NCBI RefSeq assembly: GCF_011365745.1
Contig: NZ_JAAOBY010000003.1
Span: forward strand, 248,001-312,000
Source: Flavobacterium turcicum
Lineage (GTDB): Bacteria; Bacteroidota; Bacteroidia; Flavobacteriales; Flavobacteriaceae
DNA: 64,000 nucleotides
Direction of reading: 5' to 3'
Position numbers and translations under genes: made by a program. Shown here piece by piece: positions 28,642-36,903 of this stretch. The notes below the pieces were generated by a model that ran no database searches, was not told the DNA's origin, and was given only the letters and a program-made list of their open reading frames with translations. The first letter of the stretch is position 1, and each line of letters opens with the position of its first letter.

Positions 28642-29769
28642 CTAGAATTCAGATAAGTCTTGTTCTTTTACAGCTTTTGGTTGAACTGATTTTGGAGTTG
28701 TTGTTGCTGAAGTTTCCTGTTCAATTGGATTGGTAGTCGGAATTTCAACAACTTTAGGCATCATTGGAATGTAAATTTCAGTTTCCCATTTGGATGGGTT
28801 TTTAATTTCAAATCGACTTTTATTCAATACTTCAAGCTTTAAAAATTGGTTTCCTACAGCGATTTTGTTAGTGTTGATGTAATTTTTAGATTTTAAATAA
28901 GCCTTATTTAAGTGTACATAATCACCCAGTAAAGTAGTTTTTACTGCATCAAAAGTTTCTAATTTATCAACTAAAATATCACTTCCCATGCTTGTAGCGA
29001 TCTGATATTTGATGGGAACGCAAAAAGAAATTTTTGCCACATCTCTTGAGCTGTCGTAGGCATGAAATATTAAAAATGGCTTTCCGTTTAATTCAATATT
29101 GTTTTGCTTACAAAACGTATTTAGTTTGTAAATAATGATACGAGCGTTTTTATAAATCTGAGCAGTTTTTGTAGATATAGTATGCTTTAGATAAAAAGTT
29201 CCTGCTTTTTTCACTATTCCGTTTGAGGTTGCGGCAAACGTTTTTAACTCGTAGTTCAAGGTTTTGTTTAAGTTTGCCAAGCTTTTTTCGTATAAACTTC
29301 CTATCAGTTTTTCGGCACCGCCATTAAAAGTGGCATAAATTTTCATCGAGAAGCTCATTTTTCCTTGAGATTTCCACGTAACTTTAGTTCCTCCTAAAGT
29401 GTCTTTAAATTTTATCGTTACATCAGTTTCAGTACCATCATAGTCCATTTTTTGTGCAATACTATCATTTTCCTTTGTAGTTACATTGCGTATGCTTCCG
29501 GCTTTACTGCTGTTGCTCCAACTGTACGACGCACCAGGTCCGGCACTTGTAGGTGAGTATGAAAATGTTGTTTCGGGTTGATCAATAGTCCAAGAGGTAA
29601 AATCTTCCCAGTTTTTTAAATCGTTGATATAATTAAAAACAGTATTTCTTGGAGTTGGAATTACCTGACTTCTTTCGACAACAAAATTTCCCTTTTGTGT
29701 AGCTACAAAAACTGTTGCTGCAACAAAACTGAGTAGCAATAAAAGAAACAAGTATTTTAAAATTCTCAT
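28642..29769 (-). CDS. Membrane-anchored SRPBCC (START-like) and GyrI-like domain fusion
   Basis: The 375-residue protein begins with a single membrane anchor or signal (MRILKYLFLLLLLSFVAATVFVA). A polyketide-cyclase/START-like domain follows (about residues 30-175, with PRNTVFNYINDLKNWEDF and TWKSQGKM), then a GyrI/effector-binding-like domain (about 190-345, with AKISFCVPI and GDYVHLNKAY), and a Thr/Pro-rich tail. Both domains bind small ligands in other proteins, and here they are probably extracytoplasmic. It lies 43 bases upstream of the ECF gene in the same direction and may share transcription with it. The ligand is unknown. Confidence 0.8.
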   Translation of the reverse strand: MRILKYLFLLLLLSFVAATVFVATQKGNFVVERSQVIPTPRNTVFNYINDLKNWEDFTSWTIDQPETTFSYSPTSAGPGASYSWSNSSKAGSIRNVTTKENDSIAQKMDYDGTETDVTIKFKDTLGGTKVTWKSQGKMSFSMKIYATFNGGAEKLIGSLYEKSLANLNKTLNYELKTFAATSNGIVKKAGTFYLKHTISTKTAQIYKNARIIIYKLNTFCKQNNIELNGKPFLIFHAYDSSRDVAKISFCVPIKYQIATSMGSDILVDKLETFDAVKTTLLGDYVHLNKAYLKSKNYINTNKIAVGNQFLKLEVLNKSRFEIKNPSKWETEIYIPMMPKVVEIPTTNPIEQETSATTTPKSVQPKAVKEQDLSEF

Positions 29770-29965
29770 AGTAATACGGGTTTAATTGGCTTAAGTTCAA
29801 ATAATATTTTAATTGCTTTTTGGTTGAGATTTTTATGAATTGGTAAACAATTATTGTCAATGTTTTGTGTTTTCTTTAAACAAAATACTTAACTGCACGT
29901 TCTGTAGTATGCAATACTCCACAAAAATGCCCACAATATAGTAGACATTTTTTGTATATGTTTAA

Positions 29966-30154
29966 TTATCTTTTAAAAAATACTTTAATTATAAACAAAA
30001 TGGCAATAAATGCAAGAAAACCAATGAGTATTTTATAGTTTCCTTTATAAAACTGCTTGTGAATATTGATGTCTTTGCGATAGGAGTAGACCGCTGCAAT
30101 AATAAATGATATAAAAAATAAGACCGCAAATACGAGTTGACCTTTACTGAACAT
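29966..30154 (-). CDS. Small two-helix membrane protein
   Basis: The 62-residue protein has two hydrophobic helices (LVFAVLFFISFIIAAVYSY, and ILIGFLAFIAILFIIKVFF) joined by a basic loop (RKDINIHKQFYKGNYK) and ends KRR-like (FFKR). The composition and the two-helix hairpin support a real gene. It is divergent from the pyrophosphohydrolase gene. The function is unknown. Confidence 0.7.
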   Translation of the reverse strand: MFSKGQLVFAVLFFISFIIAAVYSYRKDINIHKQFYKGNYKILIGFLAFIAILFIIKVFFKR

Positions 30155-30235
30155 AGTTAATTTTATTTTTGGTAAATTTAGGTAATAGTTTAGAAATAGT
30201 TACTAATTTGCTCTTGCAATTAACAAATTTTAAGG

Positions 30236-30625
30236 ATGAAAAAACAAATTGATGCAGTAAAAGAATTTCATACTGCTTATAGACTTGGTTACAGTGATAC
30301 GCCTGTTGCGGTTCTGGCAAACAAAAAACAAGAACTTCGGTTTGAGCTTATGAAGGAAGAAAACGAAGAGTATCTTCAGGCGGCAAAAAATGGTGACTTA
30401 GTTGAGATTGCTGATGCTTTAGGTGATATGCTTTACATTTTATGTGGAACCATTATTGAGCATGGTTTACAGGATAAAATAGAAGCTGTTTTTGATGAAA
30501 TCCAGCGAAGTAACATGAGTAAACTTGATGAAAATGGACAGCCAATTTATCGTGAAGATGGTAAAGTTTTAAAGGGCCCAAACTATTTTAAGCCTGATTT
30601 TTCATTGATTTTTGGTAATAAATAG
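30236..30625 (+). CDS. MazG-like nucleoside triphosphate pyrophosphohydrolase
   Basis: The 129-residue all-alpha protein carries the metal-binding signature of the MazG/HisE/dUTPase superfamily: KEENEEYLQAAKNGD (Glu cluster, about residues 38-52) followed by EIADALGDMLYILCG (about 55-69, ExxD pair). Members hydrolyse NTPs to NMP and PPi, often as house-cleaning enzymes; HisE-like activity is less likely because no his genes are nearby. The start is ATG, and a strong bidirectional terminator follows. Confidence 0.88.
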   Translation: MKKQIDAVKEFHTAYRLGYSDTPVAVLANKKQELRFELMKEENEEYLQAAKNGDLVEIADALGDMLYILCGTIIEHGLQDKIEAVFDEIQRSNMSKLDENGQPIYREDGKVLKGPNYFKPDFSLIFGNK

Positions 30626-30648
30626 AGAATATCTTAGATGGGTTTTAT

Positions 30649-30685
30649 AAAAAAAGCGATTTTCACGGAGAAAATCGCTTTTTTT
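30649..30685. terminator. Bidirectional terminator
   Basis: The stem AAAAAGCGATTTTC/GAAAATCGCTTTTT with a five-base loop lies between the pyrophosphohydrolase gene and convergent ilvE. Confidence 0.95.
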
Positions 30686-30708
30686 AATGTCCTAATTTGG
30701 AAGTATAA

Positions 30709-31776
30709 TTAAATTTTAACGGTCCACCCAAAAGTATCTTCTTCTAATTTGTTTTGAATGTTTGTTAATTTCTCTTTTAACTGAGAAGCTACAGTTGTTT
30801 CAGATTTTGGTAACTCAAAATATTCGTCTTTATAAGAAAATCCAGATATAGGGCTCACAACCGCTGCTGTACCTGCTCCAAAAATCTCTTGTAAGCTTCC
30901 GTCTTTTGCCGCTGCAACAAGTTCATCAACTAGTACAGAGCGTACCTCTACGTTAATACCTTCGCTTTTTGCTAACTCAATTAAGGTTTTTCTAGTTACA
31001 CCATCCAAAATACGCTCGCTGACAGGAGCTGTAAGAAGTGTATTGTTGATTCTGAAAAACACGTTCATAGTTCCAGCTTCTTCTAACTTTGTATGTGTAG
31101 CATCGTCGGTCCAAATTACTTGTTGGAATCCTTGCTGGTTGGCAAGAGTTGTTGGGTAAAATTGTGCACCGTAATTTCCAGCCGCTTTTGCCGCTCCAAT
31201 TCCGCCATTGGCTGCGCGACTGTAGTGTTCCGCGATAAGTACTTTAACGTCACCTGCGTAATAAGACGTTACTGGCGACAAAATGATCATGAATTTATAA
31301 TCATCTGATGGATTTGCAATAACACCAGTCCCATTTGCAATCATAAACGGTCTAATATACATAGCGTTTCCTTTGCCTTTTTTTATCCAAGCTTCATCAA
31401 GGTGCAGTAATTGTTGTAGACCATTCATGAAAATGTCCTCTGGTACTTCAGGCATTGCCATTCGTACCGCTGATTTATTAAATCGATTATAATTTTCATC
31501 AGGTCTAAAAAGCCAAATTTCGTCTGCTTCATTTTTATAGGCTTTCATTCCTTCAAATATAGCTTGTCCATAATGAAACACTCTAGTTGATGGATCTATT
31601 AAAAATGGTGCATAAGGTTTTATAACGGGTTGTTGCCATTCACCGTTTTTAAAATCACATTCAAATAAGTGATCCGTAAATACTGAACCAAAGCTTAGGT
31701 TGTTAAAATCTACTTCATTAATTTTAGTTGTCGTAGCTTTTATAATTTCAATTTGCGTTGTTTGAGTAGCACTCAT
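30709..31776 (-). CDS. ilvE: Branched-chain amino acid aminotransferase
   Basis: The class IV PLP aminotransferase of 355 residues interconverts Leu, Ile and Val with their 2-oxo acids. The PLP lysine lies in AAKAAGNYG (about residues 197-205), followed by IWTDDATHTKLEEAGTMN and the C-terminal GTAAVVSPIS phosphate-binding loop. The length and the long N-terminal domain match the eukaryotic/Bacteroidota BCAT subgroup. A purine-rich AGGTAGGAGG lies about 35 bases upstream of the ATG in the leader. No linked ilv/leu operon is present. Confidence 0.95.
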   Translation of the reverse strand: MSATQTTQIEIIKATTTKINEVDFNNLSFGSVFTDHLFECDFKNGEWQQPVIKPYAPFLIDPSTRVFHYGQAIFEGMKAYKNEADEIWLFRPDENYNRFNKSAVRMAMPEVPEDIFMNGLQQLLHLDEAWIKKGKGNAMYIRPFMIANGTGVIANPSDDYKFMIILSPVTSYYAGDVKVLIAEHYSRAANGGIGAAKAAGNYGAQFYPTTLANQQGFQQVIWTDDATHTKLEEAGTMNVFFRINNTLLTAPVSERILDGVTRKTLIELAKSEGINVEVRSVLVDELVAAAKDGSLQEIFGAGTAAVVSPISGFSYKDEYFELPKSETTVASQLKEKLTNIQNKLEEDTFGWTVKI

Positions 31777-32016
31777 AGTTGTATACTGTTTTTGTTTTTT
31801 AGTAAACCTCCTACCTTTCCATTTTAGGGTAATACGGCTTTATAGAATGTTTGCAAAATTAAATAAAAATCAGTAAAATTGTTATCAATAAAATATTAAT
31901 TATGCGATTTTGGTGAGATTTGTTTATTTTGTAATAAATCAACCGTAAGTTGTTTGTTTTATTGGAGATTTGTACAAAAATCAAATAAAAAATAAGGCTT
32001 TCGAAGTAGTTTTATC

Positions 32017-32024
32017 TAATTTTG
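32017..32024 (+). promoter_or_regulatory. Candidate -7 element of mnmD
   Basis: TAATTTTG is an exact TAnnTTTG match 44 bases before the TTG start; no convincing -33 element is seen. Confidence 0.4.
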
Positions 32025-32068
32025 AAAGTTCGAGTGAGGTAAATAACCTGCAATAAAAAATTTAAACA

Positions 32069-32731
32069 TTGAAAAGAGAAATAATTCAAACACTTGATGG
32101 ATCAACAACCATTCATTTAACGGATTGGGACGAATGTTACCACTCCAAGCACGGCGCCATTCAAGAGGCACAGCATGTATTTATTAAAAATGGGTTGGCT
32201 TTATTTCCTGATCAAAAAGTAGCGCTTTTAGAAATTGGTTTTGGAACAGGTTTAAATGCTTTTATTACGGTTTTAGAATCTGAAAAAAGAAATCAAATAA
32301 TAGATTATGTTGGCGTAGAGGCTTATCCAGTTGCTGCTGAAGAAGTTTTACAAATGAATTATGTAGCCGAGTTAAACGCCAATGATCAATTAGAGATTTT
32401 TCAAAAAATGCACGAGAGTAATTGGGAGGAAAAAACAGTTTTGACAAGTCATTTTACTTTAACTAAGAGAGAGCAGTTCTTTGAAAATATTGATGATGAA
32501 GATTGTTATGATTTAATTTATTTTGATGCTTTTGGTTACCGCGTTCAACCGGAACTGTGGAGTACTGCCGTTTTTGAAAAAATGTACAAAGCCTTAAGAG
32601 TAGGTGGTGTCTTAGTAACTTATGCAGCGCGTGGAGTTGTAAAACGAAGTATGATTGAGGTTGGTTTTACAGTCGAAAAATTAGCAGGGCCACCTGGCAA
32701 AAGAGAAATGTTTAGAGCATTTAAAAAGTAA
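32069..32731 (+). CDS. mnmD: tRNA 5-methylaminomethyl-2-thiouridine methyltransferase MnmD
   Basis: The 220-residue SAM-dependent methyltransferase completes mnm5s2U34 in the tRNA wobble position. The N-terminus DGSTTIHLTDWDECYHSKHGA is the DUF752 signature, followed by the SAM loop LEIGFGTGLNAF (near residue 55) and YFDAFGYRVQPELW (near residue 150). It is a stand-alone MnmD without the FAD-dependent MnmC oxidase half, as is usual outside gammaproteobacteria. The start is TTG at 32069. Confidence 0.92.
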   Translation: MKREIIQTLDGSTTIHLTDWDECYHSKHGAIQEAQHVFIKNGLALFPDQKVALLEIGFGTGLNAFITVLESEKRNQIIDYVGVEAYPVAAEEVLQMNYVAELNANDQLEIFQKMHESNWEEKTVLTSHFTLTKREQFFENIDDEDCYDLIYFDAFGYRVQPELWSTAVFEKMYKALRVGGVLVTYAARGVVKRSMIEVGFTVEKLAGPPGKREMFRAFKK

Positions 32732-32865
32732 TTAGTGTACCAGTTGTTTACAATGAATTAGCATACTAAAAAAGCTAATACAACGTTAAAATTAATATCA
32801 GCTAATTAAATTGTAGTATTTTTACAAAAAAAACAATCAAAATATCAATTAAATCTTCATTTACT

Positions 32866-33063
32866 ATGTCGAAAATCATGTATGATTATACAAAATCAAT
32901 TTTGGAAAGAGTAAGTTTTGATCCCACCTTATTTTGTAAAGAGTTAGAAAAAGCAATTAAAACGCTTCTTCCTTATGAGTTGGAACAATTGCGTGAATGG
33001 CTTTTGAATTTTACGGTTGAGAAACCAGAATTAAAACAATGTTTGATTTTGGTCAATTCGTAA
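32866..33063 (+). CDS. Conserved small hypothetical protein (65 residues)
   Basis: The product (start ATG 32866 or 32878) is soluble, helical and amphipathic, with FCKELEKAIKTLLPYELEQL and WLLNFTVEKPELKQCL. I recall near-identical short proteins in other Flavobacterium genomes, which supports it being coding. It is followed by a strong terminator shared with oxyR. No function can be assigned. Confidence 0.72.
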   Translation: MSKIMYDYTKSILERVSFDPTLFCKELEKAIKTLLPYELEQLREWLLNFTVEKPELKQCLILVNS

Positions 33064-33088
33064 ACATTACAAAAAAATATTAAAGTAT

Positions 33089-33121
33089 AAAAAAAGTCGG
33101 AATCAAATTCCGACTTTTTTT
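33089..33121. terminator. Bidirectional terminator
   Basis: The stem AAAAAGTCGGAAT/ATTCCGACTTTTT with a three-base loop lies between the 65-residue gene and convergent oxyR. Confidence 0.95.
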
Positions 33122-33124
33122 ATG

Positions 33125-34066
33125 TTATTTTTTTGGCATTGAACTGATGATTTCTATATTCTGAAATACAATTGCGCCTTTGATAACCCCTGCAATCGTG
33201 CTACGCAATGCATCTATAATTTGAATTTTTAATTCGTTTTTCGGAAAGATAAGACTTACCTCGCGTGCCGGTTTTGGTTCTTTAAAATGACGAAGTTTTA
33301 ATTTGTCTTTTTCTTTTAAATCTAAAGTGTGCAAGTAAGGCAGTAGCGTGGTGCCCAAACCTTCATCAGCTAACTTTATTAGAGTTTCAAAACTGCCACT
33401 TTCAATTTGAAAATGACTAATTTCATTGCGGTCACCAGTTTTGCATAAGTTGAGTATGCCATCCCTAAAGCAATGTCCGTCTTGCAAGAGTAAAATTTCA
33501 TCTAAATTTAAATCAGCTACTTCAATTTCATTTTTTAGAAAATGATGATGGCTTTCCGGGATGTAAGCCACAAATGGCTCATAATAAAGAACTATTTCCT
33601 TGATTTTTTCTTCAAGAAGTGGAGTTGCTGCTATTCCAGCGTCAAGATGGCCGTTATTCAATTTAGTAATAATCTCTGAAGTGTTTAATTCCTCAATGAT
33701 CAATTTTACTTTAGGATACTTTTTGATAAAGTTGTTTAAAAACATCGGAAGGAGAGTAGGCATGATGGTTGGAATTATACCAAGCCTGAACTCACCACCT
33801 ATAAATCCTTTTTGTTGCTCTACAATATCTTGAATACGATCTGCTTCAACAACTATATTTTTAGCTTGATTAACAATTTTTTGACCAATATCAGTTAACT
33901 GAATTGGTTTTTTAGTTCTATCAAAAATTTGAATACTGAGTTCTTCTTCAATTTTTTGAATTTGCATACTCAAAGTAGGTTGTGTAACAAAGCACTTTTC
34001 AGCCGCGAGAGTGAAATTCTTATATTCGGCTACAGCCAAAACGTATTTTAATTGCGTAATTGTCAT
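33125..34066 (-). CDS. oxyR: LysR-type peroxide sensor OxyR
   Basis: The 313-residue regulator has an N-terminal winged helix-turn-helix (MTITQLKYVLAVAEYKNFTLAAEKCFVTQPTLS) and a LysR effector domain. The segment GHCFRDGILNLC places Cys at residues 199 and 208, the same spacing and numbering as the peroxide-sensing Cys pair of E. coli OxyR, so H2O2-dependent disulfide switching is very likely. It is divergent from a 95-residue gene and a SulP operon, and a TATCTTTG box lies 20 bases upstream. Usual targets (katG, ahpC, dps) are not in the window. Confidence 0.93.
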   Translation of the reverse strand: MTITQLKYVLAVAEYKNFTLAAEKCFVTQPTLSMQIQKIEEELSIQIFDRTKKPIQLTDIGQKIVNQAKNIVVEADRIQDIVEQQKGFIGGEFRLGIIPTIMPTLLPMFLNNFIKKYPKVKLIIEELNTSEIITKLNNGHLDAGIAATPLLEEKIKEIVLYYEPFVAYIPESHHHFLKNEIEVADLNLDEILLLQDGHCFRDGILNLCKTGDRNEISHFQIESGSFETLIKLADEGLGTTLLPYLHTLDLKEKDKLKLRHFKEPKPAREVSLIFPKNELKIQIIDALRSTIAGVIKGAIVFQNIEIISSMPKK

Positions 34067-34085
34067 TGAATAATAAAATTTTATA

Positions 34086-34093
34086 CAAAGATA
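34086..34093 (-). promoter_or_regulatory. Candidate -7 element of oxyR
   Basis: The minus strand reads TATCTTTG, a perfect TAnnTTTG box 20 bases before the oxyR ATG. Confidence 0.45.
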
Positions 34094-34201
34094 AAAACTA
34101 TCGATTTAATTTATATGTTTTTTAACTTCTAAAAACTTAATTATTTTTAGTATTTTAGTTAAAAAATATAAAATGATGTGTCATTTTTCTTAACTAAAAG
34201 A

Positions 34202-34209
34202 TATTTTTG
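34202..34209 (+). promoter_or_regulatory. Candidate -7 element very close to the 95-residue gene
   Basis: TATTTTTG is a perfect TAnnTTTG box that ends only four bases before the ATG at 34214, which would make the mRNA leaderless or nearly so. Confidence 0.4.
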
Positions 34210-34213
34210 CGCC

Positions 34214-34501
34214 ATGAAGTCAGTAGCTCCTATTTTGCTTTTCTTTTTTATTGCTTTTTTATTAACGCCAACTGTAGTGAGTTTGATAGAAAATGATGCT
34301 GATATTCATATGTTTTACAGTTTTTCTGAAGAAGAAATTATTAAAAATTTTCAGGAAATAAAAGTAGATTTGAAGCAGAATTTTGATTATCCTATTTTAG
34401 TTACTGAATCTCAATTAAGTTCTAAAATTATTTCAGAAAATTTATCTCGTCACGACACTGTTTTAGAAAAAATATTTTCTCCACCGCCAGAATTTGTTTA
34501 A
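34214..34501 (+). CDS. Small exported or membrane-anchored protein upstream of SulP gene
   Basis: The 95-residue product starts at ATG 34214 (MKSVAPILLFFFIAFLLTPTVVSLI, a signal peptide or anchor); twelve more upstream codons are open but weaken the signal. The rest is polar and acidic (FSEEEIIKNFQEIKVDLKQNF) and ends SPPPEFV. It lies 62 bases upstream of the SulP transporter gene on the same strand, so it may be an accessory factor. I do not recognise the family. Confidence 0.6.
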   Translation: MKSVAPILLFFFIAFLLTPTVVSLIENDADIHMFYSFSEEEIIKNFQEIKVDLKQNFDYPILVTESQLSSKIISENLSRHDTVLEKIFSPPPEFV

Positions 34502-34563
34502 TTCATATTTGTTCGTTTTCAAATTTTTTGAAAACTAGTTTAATGTTTAAATAATTTATTGGT

Positions 34564-36168
34564 ATGACCAAAAAAATCAATCTTTTTGCGAACTTAAAAT
34601 CTGATTTTTCGTCAGGTTTAGTAGTTTTTCTTGTGGCTTTGCCACTGTGTCTCGGTATTGCTTTGGCAAGTGGGGCACCTTTATTTTCGGGTATTATTTC
34701 AGGAGTTATAGGTGGGATAGTTGTTGGCTATTTAAGTCAATCTCATGTATCCGTTTCTGGTCCCGCAGCGGGTTTAACAGCAATTGTTTTAACAGCAATT
34801 ACTGATTTGGGTTCGTTTAATTCCTTTCTTCTAGCGGTGTTAATTGCTGGAATTATTCAGTTAATTCTAGGATTTGTAAAAGCGGGAACAATTTCAAATT
34901 ATTTTCCAAACAATGTTATTGAAGGAATGCTAGCTGGTATTGGTGTGATTATCATTCTCAAACAAATTCCTCATGCGTTTGGATATGATCCAGATTTTGA
35001 AGGAGATGAAGCCTTTTTTCAGCTAGATGGCGAAAATTCATTTTCTGAAATATTTCAAGTTGTAAATCATGTTCAGTTAGGCTCTATAATTATAGCCTTG
35101 ATATCATTATCAATTTTGATACTTTGGAATAAAATTGCCTTTTTAAAAAGTATAAAGCTAGTTCCGCCAGCTTTAGTTGCGGTAATAGTGAGTATTTTAT
35201 TAAATGAATTTTTTATTCAGTCTGGCAGTAATTTAGCTATTTTAAAAGAACATTTGGTAAGTCTTCCTGTTCCAACCTCGTTAGAAGAATTTAAAAACAT
35301 TATTGTTACACCAGATTTTAGTGCTATTTCAAATTCTAAAGTTTGGATTATTGCTATAACAATTGCCGTTGTGGCATCTATTGAAACTTTATTGTGTATT
35401 GAAGCTTCTGATAGAATGGATGCTTTAAAACGATATACCAATACGAATGTGGAGTTGAAAGCACAAGGTATTGGTAATATTTTAAGTGCTCTTTTGGGTG
35501 GTTTGCCAATGACATCAGTAGTTGTTAGAACTACTGCTAATAATACTGCAGGAGCAAAATCAAAAATGTCTACAATCATTCATGGTTGTCTATTACTGGT
35601 AAGTGTTTTGGCAATTCCAACTGTATTGAATAAAATTCCCCTGGCAACACTGGCAGCCGTGTTATTAATGGTTGGTTATAAACTAGCAAATCCAGCAACG
35701 GTGAAGCATTTTTGGGAAAAAGGGAAATATCAATTCATACCATTTATAGCAACATTTGGAGCTGTAGTATTCACAGATTTGCTAAAAGGAGTTGCTTTAG
35801 GGATGATAATTAGTGTTATTTTTGTTTTAAAAGGAAACATGAAACGCGCTTATAATTTTAGAAAAGAACAATACCAAGATGGAGATGTTATTCATATTGA
35901 TTTGGCCCAAGAGGTTTCGTTTTTGAATAAAGCAGCTATTAAAGAAACAATTGCATCTATTCCTTCAAATTCAAAAGTGGTTATCAATGCATCTGATACG
36001 GTTTATATAGCGCATGATGTTTTAGATTTAATAAAAGAATTCAAGAAAATTAGATCAAAAGAAGAAAATATTAAAGTAAAATTAGTTGGATTTAAAGAAG
36101 CCTATGATCTTGAAAATAGTGGTGAAGATGAAAAACACGTTTTTGTAGAATCAAAAAAAAATAATTAA
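34564..36168 (+). CDS. SulP family inorganic anion transporter (probable bicarbonate)
   Basis: The 534-residue inner-membrane protein has the SulP N-terminal signature (GLVVFLVALPLCLGIALASGAPL, with ISGVIGGIVVGY and SGPAAGLTAI), 10-14 hydrophobic helices, and a short C-terminal STAS domain (about residues 440-525). SulP members carry sulfate, bicarbonate or dicarboxylates. A beta-carbonic anhydrase gene follows after 14 bases and another after a terminator, which favours bicarbonate/CO2 handling, as in BicA-type systems. The substrate is therefore a context inference. Confidence 0.9.
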   Translation: MTKKINLFANLKSDFSSGLVVFLVALPLCLGIALASGAPLFSGIISGVIGGIVVGYLSQSHVSVSGPAAGLTAIVLTAITDLGSFNSFLLAVLIAGIIQLILGFVKAGTISNYFPNNVIEGMLAGIGVIIILKQIPHAFGYDPDFEGDEAFFQLDGENSFSEIFQVVNHVQLGSIIIALISLSILILWNKIAFLKSIKLVPPALVAVIVSILLNEFFIQSGSNLAILKEHLVSLPVPTSLEEFKNIIVTPDFSAISNSKVWIIAITIAVVASIETLLCIEASDRMDALKRYTNTNVELKAQGIGNILSALLGGLPMTSVVVRTTANNTAGAKSKMSTIIHGCLLLVSVLAIPTVLNKIPLATLAAVLLMVGYKLANPATVKHFWEKGKYQFIPFIATFGAVVFTDLLKGVALGMIISVIFVLKGNMKRAYNFRKEQYQDGDVIHIDLAQEVSFLNKAAIKETIASIPSNSKVVINASDTVYIAHDVLDLIKEFKKIRSKEENIKVKLVGFKEAYDLENSGEDEKHVFVESKKNN

Positions 36169-36182
36169 GAAAATCAAACAAT

Positions 36183-36827
36183 ATGAAAGCACATAATAGA
36201 GAATCACAAGCTCAAATGACGCCACAAAAAGCTTTAGATTATTTAAAAGAAGGAAATCAAAGATTTATGAGTAATTTAAAAGCTCATAGAGATTTGTTAG
36301 AACAAGCTAATGCAACCGTTGACGGTCAATGGCCATTTGCAACCATTTTGAGTTGTATTGACAGTAGAACATCGGCCGAGCTAATTTTTGATCAAGGTTT
36401 AGGCGATGTTTTCTCAGTTAGAATAGCGGGTAATGTTGTGAATACTGATATTTTAGGAAGTATGGAATTTGCTTGTAAAGTTGCCGGTTCTAAGCTTATT
36501 GTCGTCTTGGGGCATACCAAATGTGGCGCAATAAAAGGAGCTTGTGATCACGTAGAAATGGGGAATTTGACCGAATTATTGTCTAAAATTCAACCATCAG
36601 TTTATCAAGAAAGTGAAACAATAACAGAAAGAAGTTCAAAAAATGCAACTTTCGTTGAAAACGTATCTCAAATCAATGTAAAAAGAAATGTAAACAGCAT
36701 TATAGAGCGTAGCCCAATCTTAAAGCAAATGATTGAAAATGGCGAAATTGGTATTGTTGGGGCAATGCATAATTTAGAAACAGGTGAAGTTACTTTTTAT
36801 GAAGACGCTTCTTTTATCAATAACTAA
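36183..36827 (+). CDS. Beta-carbonic anhydrase (SulP-linked)
   Basis: The 214-residue enzyme interconverts CO2 and bicarbonate. Zinc ligands are visible as Cys58 and Asp60 in SCIDSR, and His111 and Cys114 in GHTKCGA, with Arg62 completing the Asp-Arg dyad. No signal peptide is seen, so it is cytosolic. The 14-base spacing from the SulP gene implies one transcript and functional coupling. It is clearly distinct in sequence from the next carbonic anhydrase, not a recent duplicate. Confidence 0.93.
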   Translation: MKAHNRESQAQMTPQKALDYLKEGNQRFMSNLKAHRDLLEQANATVDGQWPFATILSCIDSRTSAELIFDQGLGDVFSVRIAGNVVNTDILGSMEFACKVAGSKLIVVLGHTKCGAIKGACDHVEMGNLTELLSKIQPSVYQESETITERSSKNATFVENVSQINVKRNVNSIIERSPILKQMIENGEIGIVGAMHNLETGEVTFYEDASFINN

Positions 36828-36846
36828 ATAATTTAACTTTAATAGT

Positions 36847-36881
36847 AAAAACCATTAATTAATTAGATTAATGGTTTTTTT
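36847..36881 (+). terminator. Terminator between the two carbonic anhydrase genes
   Basis: The stem ACCATTAAT/ATTAATGGT with a seven-base loop is followed by a seven-T run on the plus strand. Confidence 0.88.
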
Positions 36882-36903
36882 ATTTTGAAGATCAAAAAAT
36901 ATC

